From the NCBI GenBank assembly GCA_032164245.1, contig JAVMKO010000003.1, positions 5,094,651 through 5,158,650 of the forward strand: a stretch of 64,000 nucleotides of DNA. The letters are read 5' to 3'. Shown here in pieces: positions 12,042 to 22,583 of the stretch (position 1 is its first letter; every line of letters starts with the position of its first letter). The position numbers and the translations under genes are program-made. Origin of the DNA: Sternotherus odoratus. Taxonomy: Eukaryota; Chordata; Testudines; Kinosternidae. The notes below the pieces were generated by a model. The model was not told where the DNA came from and made no database searches. It saw only the letters and a program-made list of their open reading frames with translations.

Positions 12042-12611
12042 CAGGGCTGGCGACAGGGTGGTACAGGAACACATAGAAGTAAGCAGGGCCGGCGACAGGG
12101 GCCCCCATAAGTCCGGGGCGGGCCCGGTACGCAGCTGTATCCCCTTGTCGCCGGGCCTGCACAGCTCCGGGCAGCTGCTGCAGCGCTCGTCAGCCCCCTC
12201 CCCCGACCCCTAGCAGCCTCCCCCCGCCCCCCTTTGCTTCTCCCGGCCGGGCCACGCAGAGCCCCTGCGCACGGCGGCTCTGCGCCCCCAGAGGGGGAGA
12301 GCGCATGCGGGGGGGCGGGGTGTGACTGGAGCGGGGTGTGTCCTGCCTCTGCCTGGGGAGGGGGCTGCCGGGCTCCCTCCTCCCCACCCAGCAGCATTAG
12401 CAGCAGCAGCGAGCGCAAGGTTCGAGCGGGCGTGGGCTGGGGGTCTGGGGCAGGTCCGCTGTCCCGCGTGGGGCAGAGAGCAAGCCGGCCACACTGGCGG
12501 GGGGCACCGTGGGGTCAGAACAGGGCCGGGGGGGTGCGGGCGGCGGGAGACTGGGCGGGGGGGCACAAACGATCAGCGTACGGGGCCCCAAAATTTCTGT
12601 CGCCGGCCCTG
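12042..12611 (+). mobile_element. GC-rich hAT-like non-autonomous element with a duplicated left end
   Basis: Terminal repeats cagggctggcgacag and ctgtcgccggccctg are flanked by an exact 8-bp duplication GAAGTAAG at 12034-12041 and 12612-12619, the hAT size. A second GAAGTAAG plus terminal repeat begins at 12076/12084, so the left end and its flank appear twice. The interior is CpG-rich and non-coding. A second copy in reverse orientation starts the window (1-370). Confidence 0.85.
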
Positions 12612-12619
12612 GAAGTAAG

Positions 12620-13425
12620 ATGCATTTAAAGTAGAAAAAGTTGGAAATTATCAAATCAAGTCTAAGAGGCTGTTTAATTTGAATGAGCCATTATCAGCAG
12701 GAGAAAAAAAACCTTTTGTAGTGAAAAATCAAGTGGATCTGTGTCTGACAGTTGACAAGAACTTGTCAATTTCAGAGTTTGTAAAGCAAGATAATAGCAG
12801 TGATATTAAACCTGCCAGTTTGTAATAAATCTCTCTGTTTCACCCATAAGATTGGAGATCCTCAGTCCATTGTTCAAAGCTTAGAAACCGTAGTCTGGAG
12901 AGGTGGAAGAGGAAAGAGGCCAAGGGATGATCTCACAGTCTCCATTTCTATCCTCAGCCCATGTGCACGGAATATTACTGTCTCACACAAGGAGTCCGGG
13001 AATCCCTTGTTCTACATGAGTCACTGGGCCTCCGTTGTCCACACGCTCTCTGAGGTGTCCTCGGGAGGGGCCCACTGGAAGAGTTGATTCCATGGCTGGC
13101 TTGTCTGGGGGTAAATCTGTCTTGTGGGTGCTACCCAGGAACACAACATGTGTGAGGCACAAATAAGCAGCAAAGATTCTTAACTTCATATACAATGATA
13201 AATCATGTTTCTAAACAAGATAACATTGCCCAGCAGGTTACAACTTTTCCAGTCAGACCTTGCAAGAGATTCTTTGTAGAAGATTTAGCTCAATTGTGCA
13301 ACGGTGGTGATACATCAGAGGTGATACCTTTGTAGAAAGATGATCATCTTTCTTTTTATACAGCATCACACTGAGATGATCGAATGGTTGGACGCTCTGT
13401 GACAGGAAACGAAATGAAGCTGGCA
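12620..13425. other. No gene recognised
   Basis: Unassigned sequence to the right of the hAT insertion. The first part may be a continuation of the family B host repeat. No exon-like structure is supported. Confidence 0.4.
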
Positions 13426-13433
13426 GGGGCCTA

Positions 13434-13680
13434 ATGCAGGTTGCCTCAGCTGAAGACAAGTTGAGGGGGACTAGGCTATTTTGGTATGGGCATATCCAAC
13501 ATAGACCGGACAGCTGTAGCAGTCGGATATCTCTTGCAATGATTATAGATGGGAGACCAAAGACTCAGCTCATGGATGGGGTATCAATGGACCTCAGAGA
13601 CCCCAATCTGCATGACAGCCCCGCACACACTCATCAGTCTTGGAAGAAGGCTGTAAAAGTTGCTGACCCCACGTAGGGAA
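13434..13680 (+). pseudogene. Remnant of the C-terminal end of a non-LTR retrotransposon polyprotein
   Basis: The + frame from 13434 reads VASAEDKLRGTRLFWYGHIQ, then DGRPKTQLMDGVSMDLRD. The pairing of an 'L-W-GH-R' motif with 'GRP...MDG...DLRD' is typical of the tail of non-LTR reverse transcriptase proteins. Nothing else of the polyprotein remains. The element family is not determined. Confidence 0.5.
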
Positions 13681-13734
13681 GTTGCAAGGAAGATGAGGAC
13701 AATGCTGGGAACTGTCTGTTATGATTTAAGTAGA

Positions 13735-13860
13735 AAAGGGATGGGCAGGAGGTGAAATGACTTGCCCAAGGTTACCGGTAGAGGTGAGATTGTCACCTCA
13801 TTGTCACATCAGCACCTTAGCCACAGGGCCATGATGCTGTTCATAATAATTAATAATAAT
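13735..13860 (-). repeat. MIR/CORE-SINE-like fragment
   Basis: 'gaaatgacttgcccaaggtt...ggtgagattgtcacctc...ccttagccacagggccatgatgctg' follows the order of a MIR-type SINE in reverse. A short AAT-rich simple repeat follows. Confidence 0.5.
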
Positions 13861-14450
13861 AGTTTGCTGCTAGATAAAGGATGTCCTACCTGCGCTGCTA
13901 ATAATACTAATACCTAAGTCTTATGTACTGTAGCTTTTTATCAGTGGATCTGAAAGTGCTTAGTGAAAGAGCATTGCAAGAAACAATTCCACCCTACAAC
14001 ACCCTGCATCCAAATATAACAGCCGTGCTTTGTAGCATTGTTCAGACTAACTGGTTGCAACTCTGGGGTCAAAATCTTTAGTTCAGGCCTGGGTGAATGG
14101 ATGTAGTTTTCAATCGCCTATTGACACTGGGAATAGGCAGATGCAAGTGCTGCACTGCTTCACAGTTAGATTTAACCCAGGAGCCTGTTCTCCCAGCCCC
14201 CTGCTGATCACTCTAGGAGGGAATCCAGAACCTATATCATGCAATCGCTTCCTGCCTTGGAGCTGACTGAGACCAGCTGAATGATCAGAGACATTCCTAA
14301 CAAGAAAGCGTTTGGGCTGAGGAGGGAACAGAGGTGAGTGACTGGGTAAGAAGAGAGTTAAAAGCCATGCAGCGAGCAATCAAACAGCAGCAAGCAGGGC
14401 AAGGATGCCTGAAGCCTGACAGAACCAGGTGAGTGATTCAGTGCTGTGGC

Positions 14451-14578
14451 TACGGTGACCAGATGTCCTGATTCTATAGGGACAGTCCTGATTTGGGGGT
14501 CTTTTTTCTTATATAGGCTCCTATTACCTCCCCTCCATCCCCGTCCCGATTTTTCACACTTGCTACCTGATCTCCCTA
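14451..14578 (+). mobile_element. ~123-bp hAT MITE ('TAGGGTGACCAG' family)
   Basis: Left end TACGGTGACCAG, right end CTGATCTCCCTA, with 'gggacagtcctgatttgggg' and 'ataggctcctattacctccc' inside. The flanks GCTGTGGC and GCTGGGGG agree at 6 of 8 bases, consistent with an old hAT target duplication. Confidence 0.85.
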
Positions 14579-15466
14579 GCTGGGGGCCAATGACAGAAAT
14601 GCTGGGAGCTATTAGACCTCTGACTTATTTCAGAAGCTTTGCGTGTGCTCCTGCTCCCGTTGAAATCCTTGGCCCAATTCCCACTGCATGCAGCTGGAGC
14701 AGGGTTGGCCTCGATGTTGTTTTACCCCCAGGGGAGAGGATGAAAGAACAAACAACACATGACAGACGTGCAGTCACGTTGCTTAGCACACCACTGGAAA
14801 GGGCTCAGACACTACAATGATAAGGGCGGTATGAGCCCTGGGACAAAATACAATAGTGTGGCGGGTTTGTAGAGTTCTTCCAATGTGTTCTGAGTAATGG
14901 ATACTGCGCCACCTGGTGGTGCTTTACGGTAGAACCTTCTCCAAATAGATGGAAGTGAACCACTGCGGTCCTCTGGATCTGGGGTTTTCTCCATTAAAAG
15001 TGACTTCTTAGACTCATAGTTATTGTTTATAATTAGAAATGTCAAGCAATTAAAAAAATTAATTGCGATTAATCACACTGTTAAACAATAACTGAATACC
15101 ATTTAAATCTTTGTGGATGTTTTCAACTATATTGATTTCAATTAGAACACAGAATTCAAAGTGTACAGTGCTCATTTTATATTTATTTTGTATTACAGTC
15201 CAATTCAAGTACTGTAGTACAATCTCTTTATCATGAAAGCTAAACTTACAAATGTCAAATTATATACAAAAAAATGCATTCAAAAATAAAACAATGTAAA
15301 ACTTTAGAACCTGCAAGTCTACTCAGTCCTATTTCTTGTTCAGCCATTTGCACAGACAAACAAGTCTGGTTGAAATTTGCAGGAGATAATAATGCTGCCC
15401 GTGTCTTGTTTACAATGTCACCTGAAAGTTAGAACAGGCATTCGCACTAAAGATTCATATGTCCCT

Positions 15467-15958
15467 TCATGTTTCAACCACCATTCCAGAGGATGTGTCC
15501 ATGCTGATGATGGATTCTGCTTGATAACGATCCAAAGCAGAGCAGACCATTGCATGTTCATTTTCATCACCTGAGTAAGATGCCATCAGAAGGTTGATTT
15601 TCTTTTTTGGTGGTTCGAGTTCTGTAGTTCCAGCATCGGAGTGTTGCTCTTTTAAAACTTCTGAAAACATTCTCCACACCTCGTCCCTCTCAGTTTTTGG
15701 AAGGCACTTCAGATTCCTAAACCATGGATCGAGTACTGTATCTATCCTTAGAAATCTCACATTGGTACCTTCTTTGCGTTTTGTCAAATCTGCTGTGAAA
15801 GTGTTCTTAAATTGAACATGTGCTGGATGATCATCTGAGACAGTTATAATATAAAATGTATGGCAGAAGGAGGGTAAAAGAGAACAGAAGACATACAATT
15901 CTCCCCCAAAGAGTTCAGTCACAAATTTAATTAACACATTTTTTTTAATGAGCATCAT
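15467..15958 (-). pseudogene. Fragment of a hAT (ZBED-type) transposase
   Basis: The 163-codon open frame includes DTVLDPWFRNLKCLPKTERD and, near its end, YQAESIISMD. In hAT transposases the block 'LDPRFK.LK.L...R..VW' precedes the C-terminal dimerisation region, which starts with a 'Y...I....CPL.WW' motif. The frame lacks the N-terminal zinc finger and catalytic core and stops just after the dimerisation region begins. The palindrome junction at about 15960 truncates it upstream. It cannot encode an active enzyme. Confidence 0.75.
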
Positions 15959-15971
15959 CAGCCTGGAAGCA

Positions 15972-16070
15972 TGTCCTATGGAATGGTGGCCGACGCAAGA
16001 AGAGGCATATGAATGTTTAGCATATGTGGCATGTAAATACTTTGCAACACTGGCTACAAAAGTGCCATGT
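15972..16070 (+). pseudogene. hAT dimerisation-domain remnant in the opposite arm
   Basis: Read on the + strand, this gives CPMEWWPTQEEAYECLAYVA and then CKYFATLATKVPC. This is a recognisable hAT C-terminal dimerisation region (CP-x-x-WW ... A-KY ... AT). It is the counterpart of the degenerate sequence in the left arm, in inverted orientation. Confidence 0.75.
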
Positions 16071-16743
16071 TCTTACTTTCAGGTGACGTAAATGAAAATA
16101 AATTAGTAGTATCTCCCATCAATGTCAACAAACTTGTTTGTCTTAGCGATTGAACAAGAAGTAGGATTGAGTGAACTTAGGTGCTAAAGTTTTACATTGT
16201 TTTGTTTTGAGTTCAGTTATGTAACAAAAAAAATCTGCATTTGTAAATTACACTTTCATGATAAAGAGATTGCACTACAGTACTTATGGGAGGCTAATTG
16301 AAAAATACTATTTCTTTTATCATTTTTACAGTGCAAATATTTATAATAAAAATAATAATATGAAGTGAGCACTGTACACTTTGTATTGTGTTGTAATAGA
16401 AATCAATATATTTGAAAATGTAGAAAGACATCCAAAAATATTTAACACATTTCAATTGGTATCCTATTGTTGTTTAACAATGTGATTAATCACGATTAAT
16501 TATTTTAATCGCAGTCATTTTTTTAGTTGTGTGAGTAAATTGCAATTAATCAACAGCCCTATTTATGATTATTAGTATAATTCATAAAAGATAGTGCTAG
16601 CGTACAGACGGTCTATATCGTTATTGAGGTTGGGCCCATTGTTCTATAGCAGGATTGCAGAAGGAAAAGAAGCCAGGCTCTAAGAGGTGCGCTTTGTGTC
16701 CAGCAGTTTTCCCGGCATTGGACAGGCGCATGACATGTCTTAA

Positions 16744-17128
16744 TAGGGTTGCCAGGTGTCAGGTTTTGACCGGAACACACGGTTGAAAAGGGACCCTGGC
16801 AGCGTCGGTCAGCACCGTTAAAAGTCCAGTTGGCACTGGGCTGGCTGGTTCCCTACCTGGCTCCACGCGGCTTCTGGAAAGCAGCCAGCACGTCCCTCCA
16901 GCTCCTAAGTGTGGGGGCGGCCACAGGGGCTCTGCGCACTGCCCCAAGCGCCGGCTCCACAGCTCCGATTGGCTGGAGCCCCCTCCCGCACCCCAAACCC
17001 CTCATCCCTGGCCCCAGCCCAGTGAAAATGAGTGAGGGTGGGGGAGAGCAAACAATGAGGGGAGAAGGAGTGAGCAGGGGCAGGGGCAGTGTGTTCGGTT
17101 TTGTGCAGTTAGAAAGCTGGCAACCCTA
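16744..17128. mobile_element. hAT-like non-autonomous element ('TAGGGTTGCCAG' ends)
   Basis: Left end TAGGGTTGCCAG, right end CTGGCAACCCTA. Flanks TGTCTTAA (16736-16743) and TGTCCTAA (17129-17136) match at 7 of 8. The interior is GC-rich and non-coding. Confidence 0.85.
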
Positions 17129-17132
17129 TGTC

Positions 17133-17589
17133 CTAAGTGTCTGAGTGATGGCGCTTGCCCTTGGGTTGCTCCTTTGCTGCACTTTCCCAGCCTGAGCTCC
17201 TAAAGAGAGGTGGCCCAGACTTCAGGTCCTGTTGCTTTAAGGAAGCTCTTGCCACGAAAGCCTCCAGTGGCCTCTTTGACGAAGAAGAGCTTGAAGTCAT
17301 CGGGATCATTATTGGAGCCAGATTCTGATCCTTTGGCAAAAGTTATCAAAGCTCCCAAGGCACCAGGGATAGAGAAACACCCTTGAGCTGTCGAGAAACC
17401 AAAAGCCACAGTGGCTCCGGGTGCATCAGTGCCAAGAAGAATCGGCAGAAGACGGCTATTCCGAGCTGTGCCAGATCCATCCACTACCAACCGGCATTGG
17501 CGGAACTTGGCCTTTCCAATCTCGGTTCCTACATTTGTATGGAATACATATAGTCTGTGGGGAAGAAGGAATCTGTTCGGTGGTCCCAT
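17133..17589 (-). pseudogene. Degenerate coding-like stretch, possibly a retroelement gag remnant
   Basis: Two overlapping - strand frames are open (129 and 68 codons). One contains a serine run followed by KRPLEAFVARASLKQQDLK, which faintly resembles Ser-rich gag segments of vertebrate DIRS/Gypsy-type elements. The other reads FRQCRLVVDGSGTARNSRLL. The apparent switch between frames would fit a decayed gene. This is weak evidence and chance openness is possible. Confidence 0.25.
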
Positions 17590-18403
17590 TAATGTTAATG
17601 GGGGAGAAGGGGTGTATGCTATGCGACCATGGGAGAATTTGATGGCCTATCTCCTGTAAATTGATGGAGTAGCTGGTGCCCCTTCCCAGTGCTGTACAAA
17701 TTAGCAGCACAAAATGGTCTCTTGGCAGGAAAAGTCTTGGTGAAGAAAGTGAACAGCTTCATCCCTGTGGCCAACCCAGAGTGTGCTCTGACTGGGAGAT
17801 GTATGGGGTTGTGCAAGTTGATCCTAGTTGATTTCACACCGCTCTCCAGGGAAGTGGTGGGTAGCAGAATCATGTATGAGCACAGATGGCTGCAATCTCT
17901 CTGAATGCTAGAGGTGACCTCAAGAGAAAGGTAGTGTGTGTGAATGGCATGGAGCTCTCCTGCTCCAGATATGTCTGTAAAAGGGTGGACAGGGAGAAAT
18001 GGGGGCAGCGGGCATTGGGTGCTCAGTGCGAGGCCTTGCTGAAGATCTGTGAGTTACATTTGTATACGAGAAAAGATGCAAAGACCCAGAACCCATCTGG
18101 AAATGGCCTTTACCTGCCCTGATCTCCTGTGCTGTGTGTATCTCCAGCAAGCAAAACCTTCTCGCTGATGAATAATCCCCTCTGCGTCCGGAATCACTGG
18201 GTGCGGTTCTCTGGCCTCCGCTCTGGAGGAAGTCAGATCAGAGCATCGTAACAGGCCCTTCTTGCCTTGATCGATGAGACTATTCCCGAGGTTTCCGGTA
18301 CCATTTTGTGCAACTTTGACTAAAACCATCTCCTCTGCAACCTTCGTTATCTGGTCCTTGGCTGTTTGCTTAATAATAGTCACTGATGCAAATAATACAT
18401 GGC
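17590..18403. other. No gene recognised
   Basis: Unassigned sequence between the gag-like stretch and the solo LTR. Overlapping short open frames occur on both strands, none with recognisable domains. Confidence 0.4.
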
Positions 18404-19098
18404 TGTAGCAAAGTGGCGATTCACCTCTGCAGCGTCTCCTGCTGGTCATCCAGGGAATTAGCTCTCACCAGCATCCAGAGCACCCTCTGCAGGCCGTAGT
18501 CCCGCTTGCCACTGGCCCCGTGTCTCTCCCTGGACCCTGGTGCCCTCTTACCTGAGGTGCTGCACAGTCTCAGGGTCTCTCCCCCTCCCCCAGGGAACCC
18601 CCACCTCCTATCCCCGCCTTGCCTCAGTCTAGGCAACTGCCAGTCACCACTTGCCCCTGTTCCCTGGGCAGACTGCAGTATCATTGCCACTCATCACCGG
18701 CAAGGAGGGTTTGGCCTGCTGTTTCTGCCTCTGTAGCCCTGGGCTGCCCCCTGCAGCCCCAGTACCCTTTGTTGGGCCTTCCCCTAGGCCCTGCAGCCTG
18801 GGGCTTTCCAGGCCAGAGCTTCCTCAGCTCCTCTTGCATTGCCCCAGCCCTGCTTCACTCTCAGTACCCTGTCAAGCTCCCAGCAGCCAGGCCTGTCTGC
18901 CCCCCTAGCTAGAGGAGACACTATCTGAGCTCTAAACCAGCAGCTCTTTTATAAGGGCCAGCTGCCTCCTAATTGGGTCTGGCCCCAGCTGTGGCTGCCT
19001 CTCCCAATCAGCCTGGAAGCTTCCTTGCTCCCAGCCACAACCCTGTCCTGGGCTGTTTTAAGCCCTTTTTCCTGGAGTGGGGCAGCCACCCCACTACA
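18404..19098 (-). repeat. Solo LTR
   Basis: Bounded by TGTAGC at the left and CTACA at the right on the + strand, so both ends fit TG...CA in reverse. Flanks ATGGC and AGGGC agree at 4 of 5. A TATA-like ttataaaaga on the - strand lies near 18950. The sequence is related to the LTR at 30169-30886: both carry 'tgagtggcaatgat'/'agaagccatgatactgcagtc'-type text and a shared 'ggagggtttggcctgctg' block. No internal genes remain. Confidence 0.7.
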
Positions 19099-19204
19099 AG
19101 GGCCCTTCGCCATCATTAGCTGCGTCTCACGACACCCTTGTCAAGGGAACAAGTAACGCTAGCTCTGTTGAATGGATGGAGAGTCTGAGACCCACCCAAA
19201 GGTT

Positions 19205-19335
19205 AAGTGTATCTGATGAAGTGGGTTTTAGCCCACGAAAACTTATGCCCAAATAAATGTGTTAGTCTGTATCAGCAAAAACAACGAGGAGTCCTTGTGG
19301 CACTCTAGGGACTAACACAGCTACCCCTCTGAAAC
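19205..19335 (+). repeat. Interspersed repeat 'family B' with an internal micro-inversion
   Basis: Begins 'tctgatgaagtgggttttagcccacgaaaacttatgc' and ends 'acagctacccctctgaaac', as other copies do. The segment between ttagtc at 19262 and gactaa at 19310 (text tatcagcaaaaacaacgagg) is reversed relative to the copies at 11905-12041 and 45985-46258. Confidence 0.65.
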
Positions 19336-19784
19336 GAACCCAAGGCCATTCTCATCCCCTCATACCCCACACGCTCAAAGTACACTCTGCAGGGTATGTT
19401 TGCCAGTATCTAGCTCTATTTCAGAGCTGGAGGGTGCAGTATTAGAGGGAACCAGCCCCAAATTAGAAATTCACTCTGTGTTTATCCCGTTTTTTACAGA
19501 GAGTGACAGGATCAATTAACACTTAAAACACTTGTTGAGTGATTTGCTGGCCATTAGGACAGAGGAGAATAGCAGAAGCTCAGACTTAGGCTACGTTTCT
19601 CGCACATGGCCGGGGGAGGAAGTGGGTTGGGCTTAGCTCGATGTTCTGACGATGGCTCTATTCTGTGTTTGTGTGCAGCTCTCATGAGGAATACATATAA
19701 AGATGCTGGGAGTCATCGGGGCTTGGTGCATCTGTCCTGGTATTTGGACAGAACACAGTTTGCCACTAGCAGATTAACCCTCCT

Positions 19785-19960
19785 CTCGTCAGGCTTTACG
19801 CCTCCCTTTCAGGAAATCTCCATGGCAGCGGATGACCTCAGAACTGCAGGATTTCTTGCACCTTTCTCTGAAGCAGACGGTGCTGGCTACTGCCAGAGAC
19901 AGGATACTGGACTTACACTGACTTGGGTCTGACGCAGTCTGGCAAGTCCTATCTTCCTAA
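19785..19960 (+). mobile_element. CR1 LINE 3' end
   Basis: 'tttctctgaagcagacggtgctggctactgcc' and 'gacaggatactgg...tgggtctgacgcagtctggcaagtcctat' are diverged CR1 3' tail motifs, reading + strand. Confidence 0.75.
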
Positions 19961-20059
19961 AATATTCTAGTGCAAAATGCTAGGCAAGTACCTGGCCCTT
20001 CCGAATGTTCTGGTGGGGAAGGGAGGTTAAATCTCTGACCTTTCATTTTTATTTATGTT

Positions 20060-20270
20060 GTATTTATAGCAGCACCTAGAAGCTCTAATTAAGATTAAGG
20101 CCACACTCTGCTAGGCACTTTACATACGTTAGAGACCCCCCCTGCCCCCGGAAGCTTACAGAGAGACGAGACAATGGGTGGGAGGAAAGAGAATGTGACC
20201 TGCCCAAGGTTACCACGAGAGCTGGGCCTAGAACCCAAGTCCCCTGGCTTGGCACCCTATCTGTAGGGCC
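20060..20270 (-). repeat. Sauropsid SINE-like copy
   Basis: 'tagcagcacctagaagctct...ctgctaggcactttacatac...gaagcttacagagagacgag...tgacctgcccaaggttac' is the most complete example of this family in the window besides 44983-45210. Confidence 0.55.
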
Positions 20271-20274
20271 ATTG

Positions 20275-21654
20275 GCTGGCTACAGGTCTGCTCAAGAGGC
20301 TGCTTGTACTGAAGGCTGCTGATAGTCCTGGTAATGTAAACAGATCAGCGCTAGCTCAACCAGAAGTTATGAGTTTGACCCAGAAATTATTGGGTGAAAT
20401 TTTTTGGCCTGTTTTCTGCAGGAGCTCAGACAAGTAGATCATAATGTTCCCTTATGGCCTTAAAAATCTACCAGTATCAGCCTGGCCAGCAAACAGATCG
20501 TCAGTCGGTCAGGCTGGTGGTGACATACCTGGGTATGAAACCCAGCTGCTAGGGGTCCAAGAAATTAGAGGAAGTCCAACGCTGCTGACTTGCCCCACAC
20601 TCACCTTCACGCTACGGAAAGGAGTTATGAGATCCCATCCAGCAAACACTTCATCACATGCTTTACTCCCCTACTTACGTGTTTGCAGCATCAGCCCCAC
20701 AATCGGCCACAAGCCTAGTGAAACCTGACTGTGTTTTGGTGAAACAGACAGAGCTTTGCTGTACATAGCATGGCCCAGCTCCCCCTGAAGTCAATGGAAA
20801 GTTTTTCCCATGGTGCTCAGCTTCACTTCACTAAGATATAAAAAGTCATGTATACAAAATCGGATTCGTCCAATGTCATTTTACAGGGGCTTGTTTGTTT
20901 TAATCAATCTGCTGATTACTTCTAAATTGGAAGTTGGAGATCTGACAAACTTTCTTGCTGGGTCAATGATACCAAATGACTAAAGATAATATCCTCCGAT
21001 GAATAATGAACATGATGAATGATGGATTTCACTCCCCTATCAGTTCATTATTCACAATGGCCCTTGCAAGTATCCTTTGTATTTCTGTTAAGTTAGAGCT
21101 TCTCTAATTGTGTTTATAATGATAACAGATGACTTTGGAAGGTGCAGGTAAGTCCTGTGCTTCTCCAAAATGCACTGATGTCTTAAATTAAATTGGTATA
21201 ATGAGCCTTTTTTAATGTTGCCATGTTTGGCATACGTTCATGGGAATATTTAAATATCCCCATCTGTTACCATGTGAAGTAAGGACTTGATTCACTGTGG
21301 TTTTAATACACCGTTAAGACACAACAGGGTGATCCATTAATACACGTCTTGAGAGTAGTGTGCAGTCCTGGAGCTACTCTGATAACCAATGCCTGTTCCC
21401 ACATGCAGTGAGGACACTCGACTGTACCTTTCTTAGAGCAGTGATAGTATCTTGCACACCTCTGGCACCATAATGTTAAAGAGCAAAGGTGTAATAATGG
21501 TGGGTAGGAGTCAATCTAAAATCTGGGCTATTTTTGTTTGTTCTATGGGACAAGTCTCTGGGGAAATATCAAGGGCAAACTTGTGGTAAGCACTCTTTCT
21601 TGGCTGTTCTGTACACGTCTTTTAAAATAACTTTTCTCTATCTTTTTACTTTTA
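20275..21654. other. Mostly unassigned; an AT-rich apparently non-repetitive island
   Basis: No coding frame of note and no recognised repeat between about 20840 and 21640. AT-rich text such as gaataatgaacatgatgaat and 'aatgataacagatgac' occurs. This could be conserved non-coding DNA, but conservation cannot be judged from one sequence. Confidence 0.4.
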
Positions 21655-22222
21655 GAGTCTTCATAGAAGTATAGGAATGTAGGACTGGAAGGGACCTCAA
21701 GAGGTCCTCTAGTCCAGTTTCCTGCAGAGAGGCAGGACTAAGTATTACCTAGAGCATCCCTGACAGATGTTTGTCAAATCTCTCCTTAAAAGCCTCCAAT
21801 GACAGAGATTCCACAACTTCCTAGATAATTTATTCCAGCGCTTAACTACCCGTACAGGAAATTTTTCCACATGTCTAACTTAAATCTCCCTTGTTGCAAC
21901 TTAAGCTCATTGCTGCTTGTACTGTCCTCAGTGGATAAAAAGAACAATTTATCATCCTTCTCTTTATAAAGCCTTTTACATACATGAGGACCATTATCAT
22001 GTCCCCTCCCCCCCCCCTCAGCCCTCTCTTCTCCAGACTAAACAAATACCAGTTTTTTCAATATTTCCACATAGGTCATGTTTTCTAGACTTTTAATAAT
22101 TTCTGTTGCTCTCCTCTGGACTTTCTCCAATTTGTCCACCTGGTTCCCAGAAGTGGACACACTACTCCAGTTAAGGCCTTGTTAGTGCTGAGGATAGGGG
22201 AAGAATTACTTCTTGTGTCTTA
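21655..22222 (-). mobile_element. CR1 LINE 3' part, left piece of a split copy
   Basis: The + strand begins tcatagaagtataggaatgt, then 'aggactggaagggacctcaagaggtcctctagtccagtt', the reverse complement of the CR1 3' end. It runs through 'ctccttaaaagcctccaatgacag' to 'gaattacttcttgtgtctta', where the Harbinger element interrupts it. The CR1 resumes at 26737 ('tttacaacactcctgctaattc'). Confidence 0.9.
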
Positions 22223-22583
22223 GGGTACGTCTTCACTACAGCAGTAGTTCGATTTCCTTTATTTCGATGTTGTGAACGCGACTGTATGCAGTCGATATTG
22301 TGTGTCTTCACTAGGCACAGCAAAGCACAGCAAGTCGACAGTGTCTGTCCGCACAACTTTTGCAAGCGTCGACATAGCGAGCGTTGCACTGTGGGTACCT
22401 ATCCCACAGTTCCCTGATCCCCCAGCAGGCACCATTTCTAGTGCTGCACTATGGGTAGGCATTTCCAAGTTTCGCGCCCTTTTTCCGCGCCGCCGACCCC
22501 CATTACGAGCGGTGCACTGTGGGTAGGCATCCCATAATTTGCGCCCTTTCTCCGCGCCGTGCTAACGCCATAGCACTGCAAGC

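Larger units (their letters stand above)
15034..16561. mobile_element. Palindromic hAT derivative with two inverted copies of one 3' end
   Basis: Flanked by TTTATAAT (15026-15033) and TTTATGAT (16562-16569), 7 of 8 identical. The left ~930 bp (to about 15958) are the reverse-oriented 3' part of a hAT transposon. The right ~600 bp are a + oriented copy of the same 3' part. The arms share cttgtttgtct, 'taaagttttacattgtttt', 'tttcatgataaagagattg', 'gagcactgtacactttg' and the terminal aatgtgattaatc-type block. Both ends therefore derive from one transposon terminus. Confidence 0.85.
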
